From Spiroplasma_E sp902809815 (GTDB lineage: Bacteria; Bacillota_I; Bacilli_A; Mycoplasmatales; VBWQ01), in NCBI RefSeq assembly GCF_964030925.1, contig NZ_OZ034992.1, positions 1,054,001-1,118,000 on the forward strand: a stretch of 64,000 bases of DNA, given 5' to 3'. The position numbers and the translations under genes are program-made. A model generated the notes under the pieces. The model was not told where the DNA came from and did not search any database. It saw nothing but the letters and a program-made list of their open reading frames with translations. Shown in pieces: positions 63,558 through 64,000 of the stretch; position 1 is the first letter of the stretch, and each line of letters starts with the position of its first letter.

Positions 63558-64000
63558 AATTTTTAAACCTTTCATATCCATGTACTGCTTGTGATTTATT
63601 AACTACACCAATAACTGATTTATATTTCTTTTGTTGAATTACTTTTTTACCTATATTTTTAGAATTTCTACGTGCTAAATATTCTTTATCTTCTTTATCT
63701 AATCCACCATGATAATATTGCCTTATAAGTATTGAATTAGCCCCAGTACCATAAGCACCAGTTGCTTTACACATATCAATTCACATTTCTTTTGATATCA
63801 TAAAATAATCATATGATTTACTTAAATTAGTACGATATGTTAATGTCGCAATACCATAAGTACTGGACTGTTGTTGTATTACTGGAGTTCATATACCACC
63901 AGCAAGAGCAGAACTTGAAAGATTAACATAAACTCCAATCATAGAATCATAATCTTCTTGTGTTAAAGAATTCATTATTATTTCTTTACCTTTATCCATT
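63541..64000 (-). CDS. phage structural protein, C-terminal part (runs off right edge)
   Basis: Open to the window edge, at least 152 residues; an ATG at 63999 is in frame but the gene may start further right. Contains LSSSALAGGIWTPVIQQQSSTYG and DMCKATGAYGTGANSILIRQ, then a basic tail that overlaps the next start by 17 bases. Not identified; a head or tail morphogenesis protein is likely from context. Confidence 0.5.

Noticed and set aside
1..64000. CRISPR array or cas genes
   Set aside because: No evenly spaced direct repeats were seen. The tandem repeats present are the 226-base gene duplication and the AAGTGGC units.
1..64000. tRNA or rRNA genes
   Set aside because: No cloverleaf with a TTCRANNC-type arm or CCA end and no rRNA sequence was found. 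The richer leaders at 18775, 35400 and 56958 do not fold as tRNA.

Overview
The window is a very AT-rich mollicute chromosome. UGA is read as tryptophan throughout: nearly every long gene (mgtA, guaA, pcrA, transposases, phage genes) stays open only if TGA is sense. Small membrane proteins, lipobox lipoproteins, a UPF0236/ISLre2-type transposase and many phage- or plasmid-derived segments point to a Spiroplasma, probably arthropod-associated. The species cannot be named from this sequence.

Layout. 1-13.3 kb is chromosomal and partly decayed. It holds an ankyrin-repeat pseudogene, a Mg2+ P-type ATPase (mgtA), a split coiled-coil gene, a frameshifted secreted metallophosphoesterase, the purine operon guaA-guaB, and an amino-acid permease disrupted by an IS5-type element. 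13.5-18.5 kb is mobile-element territory: two copies of an IS3-type element, a UPF0236 transposase, a tandem pair of tiny proteins ending in a CaaX-like CTIL motif, and a secreted protein with a frameshifting G7 tract. 18.6-28.3 kb holds two inverted copies (P1 on +, P2 on -) of the same phage early region. Each has a structured-RNA-like leader, zinc-finger miniproteins, a RuvC-like resolvase and membrane proteins; IS3-type insertions and deletions have trimmed both. 28.3-33.2 kb is a normal housekeeping block (pcrA, RDD protein, family 2 glycosyltransferase, one hypothetical). 33.3-38.5 kb contains a truncated IS5 copy, two more IS3-type copies and a small plasmid- or virus-like module with a second structured leader. 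38.5-46.1 kb looks like a conjugative or plasmid module: adhesin-like protein with C-terminal anchor, small membrane proteins, VirB4/TraE-like ATPase, DNA methyltransferase and ECF-type S component. Its ATPase and methyltransferase are frameshifted in poly-A runs. 46.3-53.8 kb encodes surface functions: two lipoproteins, a DUF3137-like protein, YitT and a large anchored exported protein.

The most notable locus is 53.7-56.0 kb. A 491-residue protein carries the full catalytic signature of class II nucleotidyl cyclases (anthrax edema factor/CyaA/ExoY). Just upstream on the same strand is a 167-residue protein laid out like the Pycsar membrane effector PycTM (DUF5706). I propose a Pycsar-like anti-phage system built on a toxin-type cyclase instead of the class III cyclase PycC. 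A host-directed toxin is the main alternative.

57-64 kb is a second prophage (P3). Tightly overlapping early genes run on +, including a PD-(D/E)XK exonuclease and RecT, and converge on structural genes on - that run off the right edge.

Two themes recur. One IS3-type element is present six times and sits at most of the rearrangement joints. Many single-base homopolymer frameshifts break accessory genes, which means real decay, phase variation or read error.
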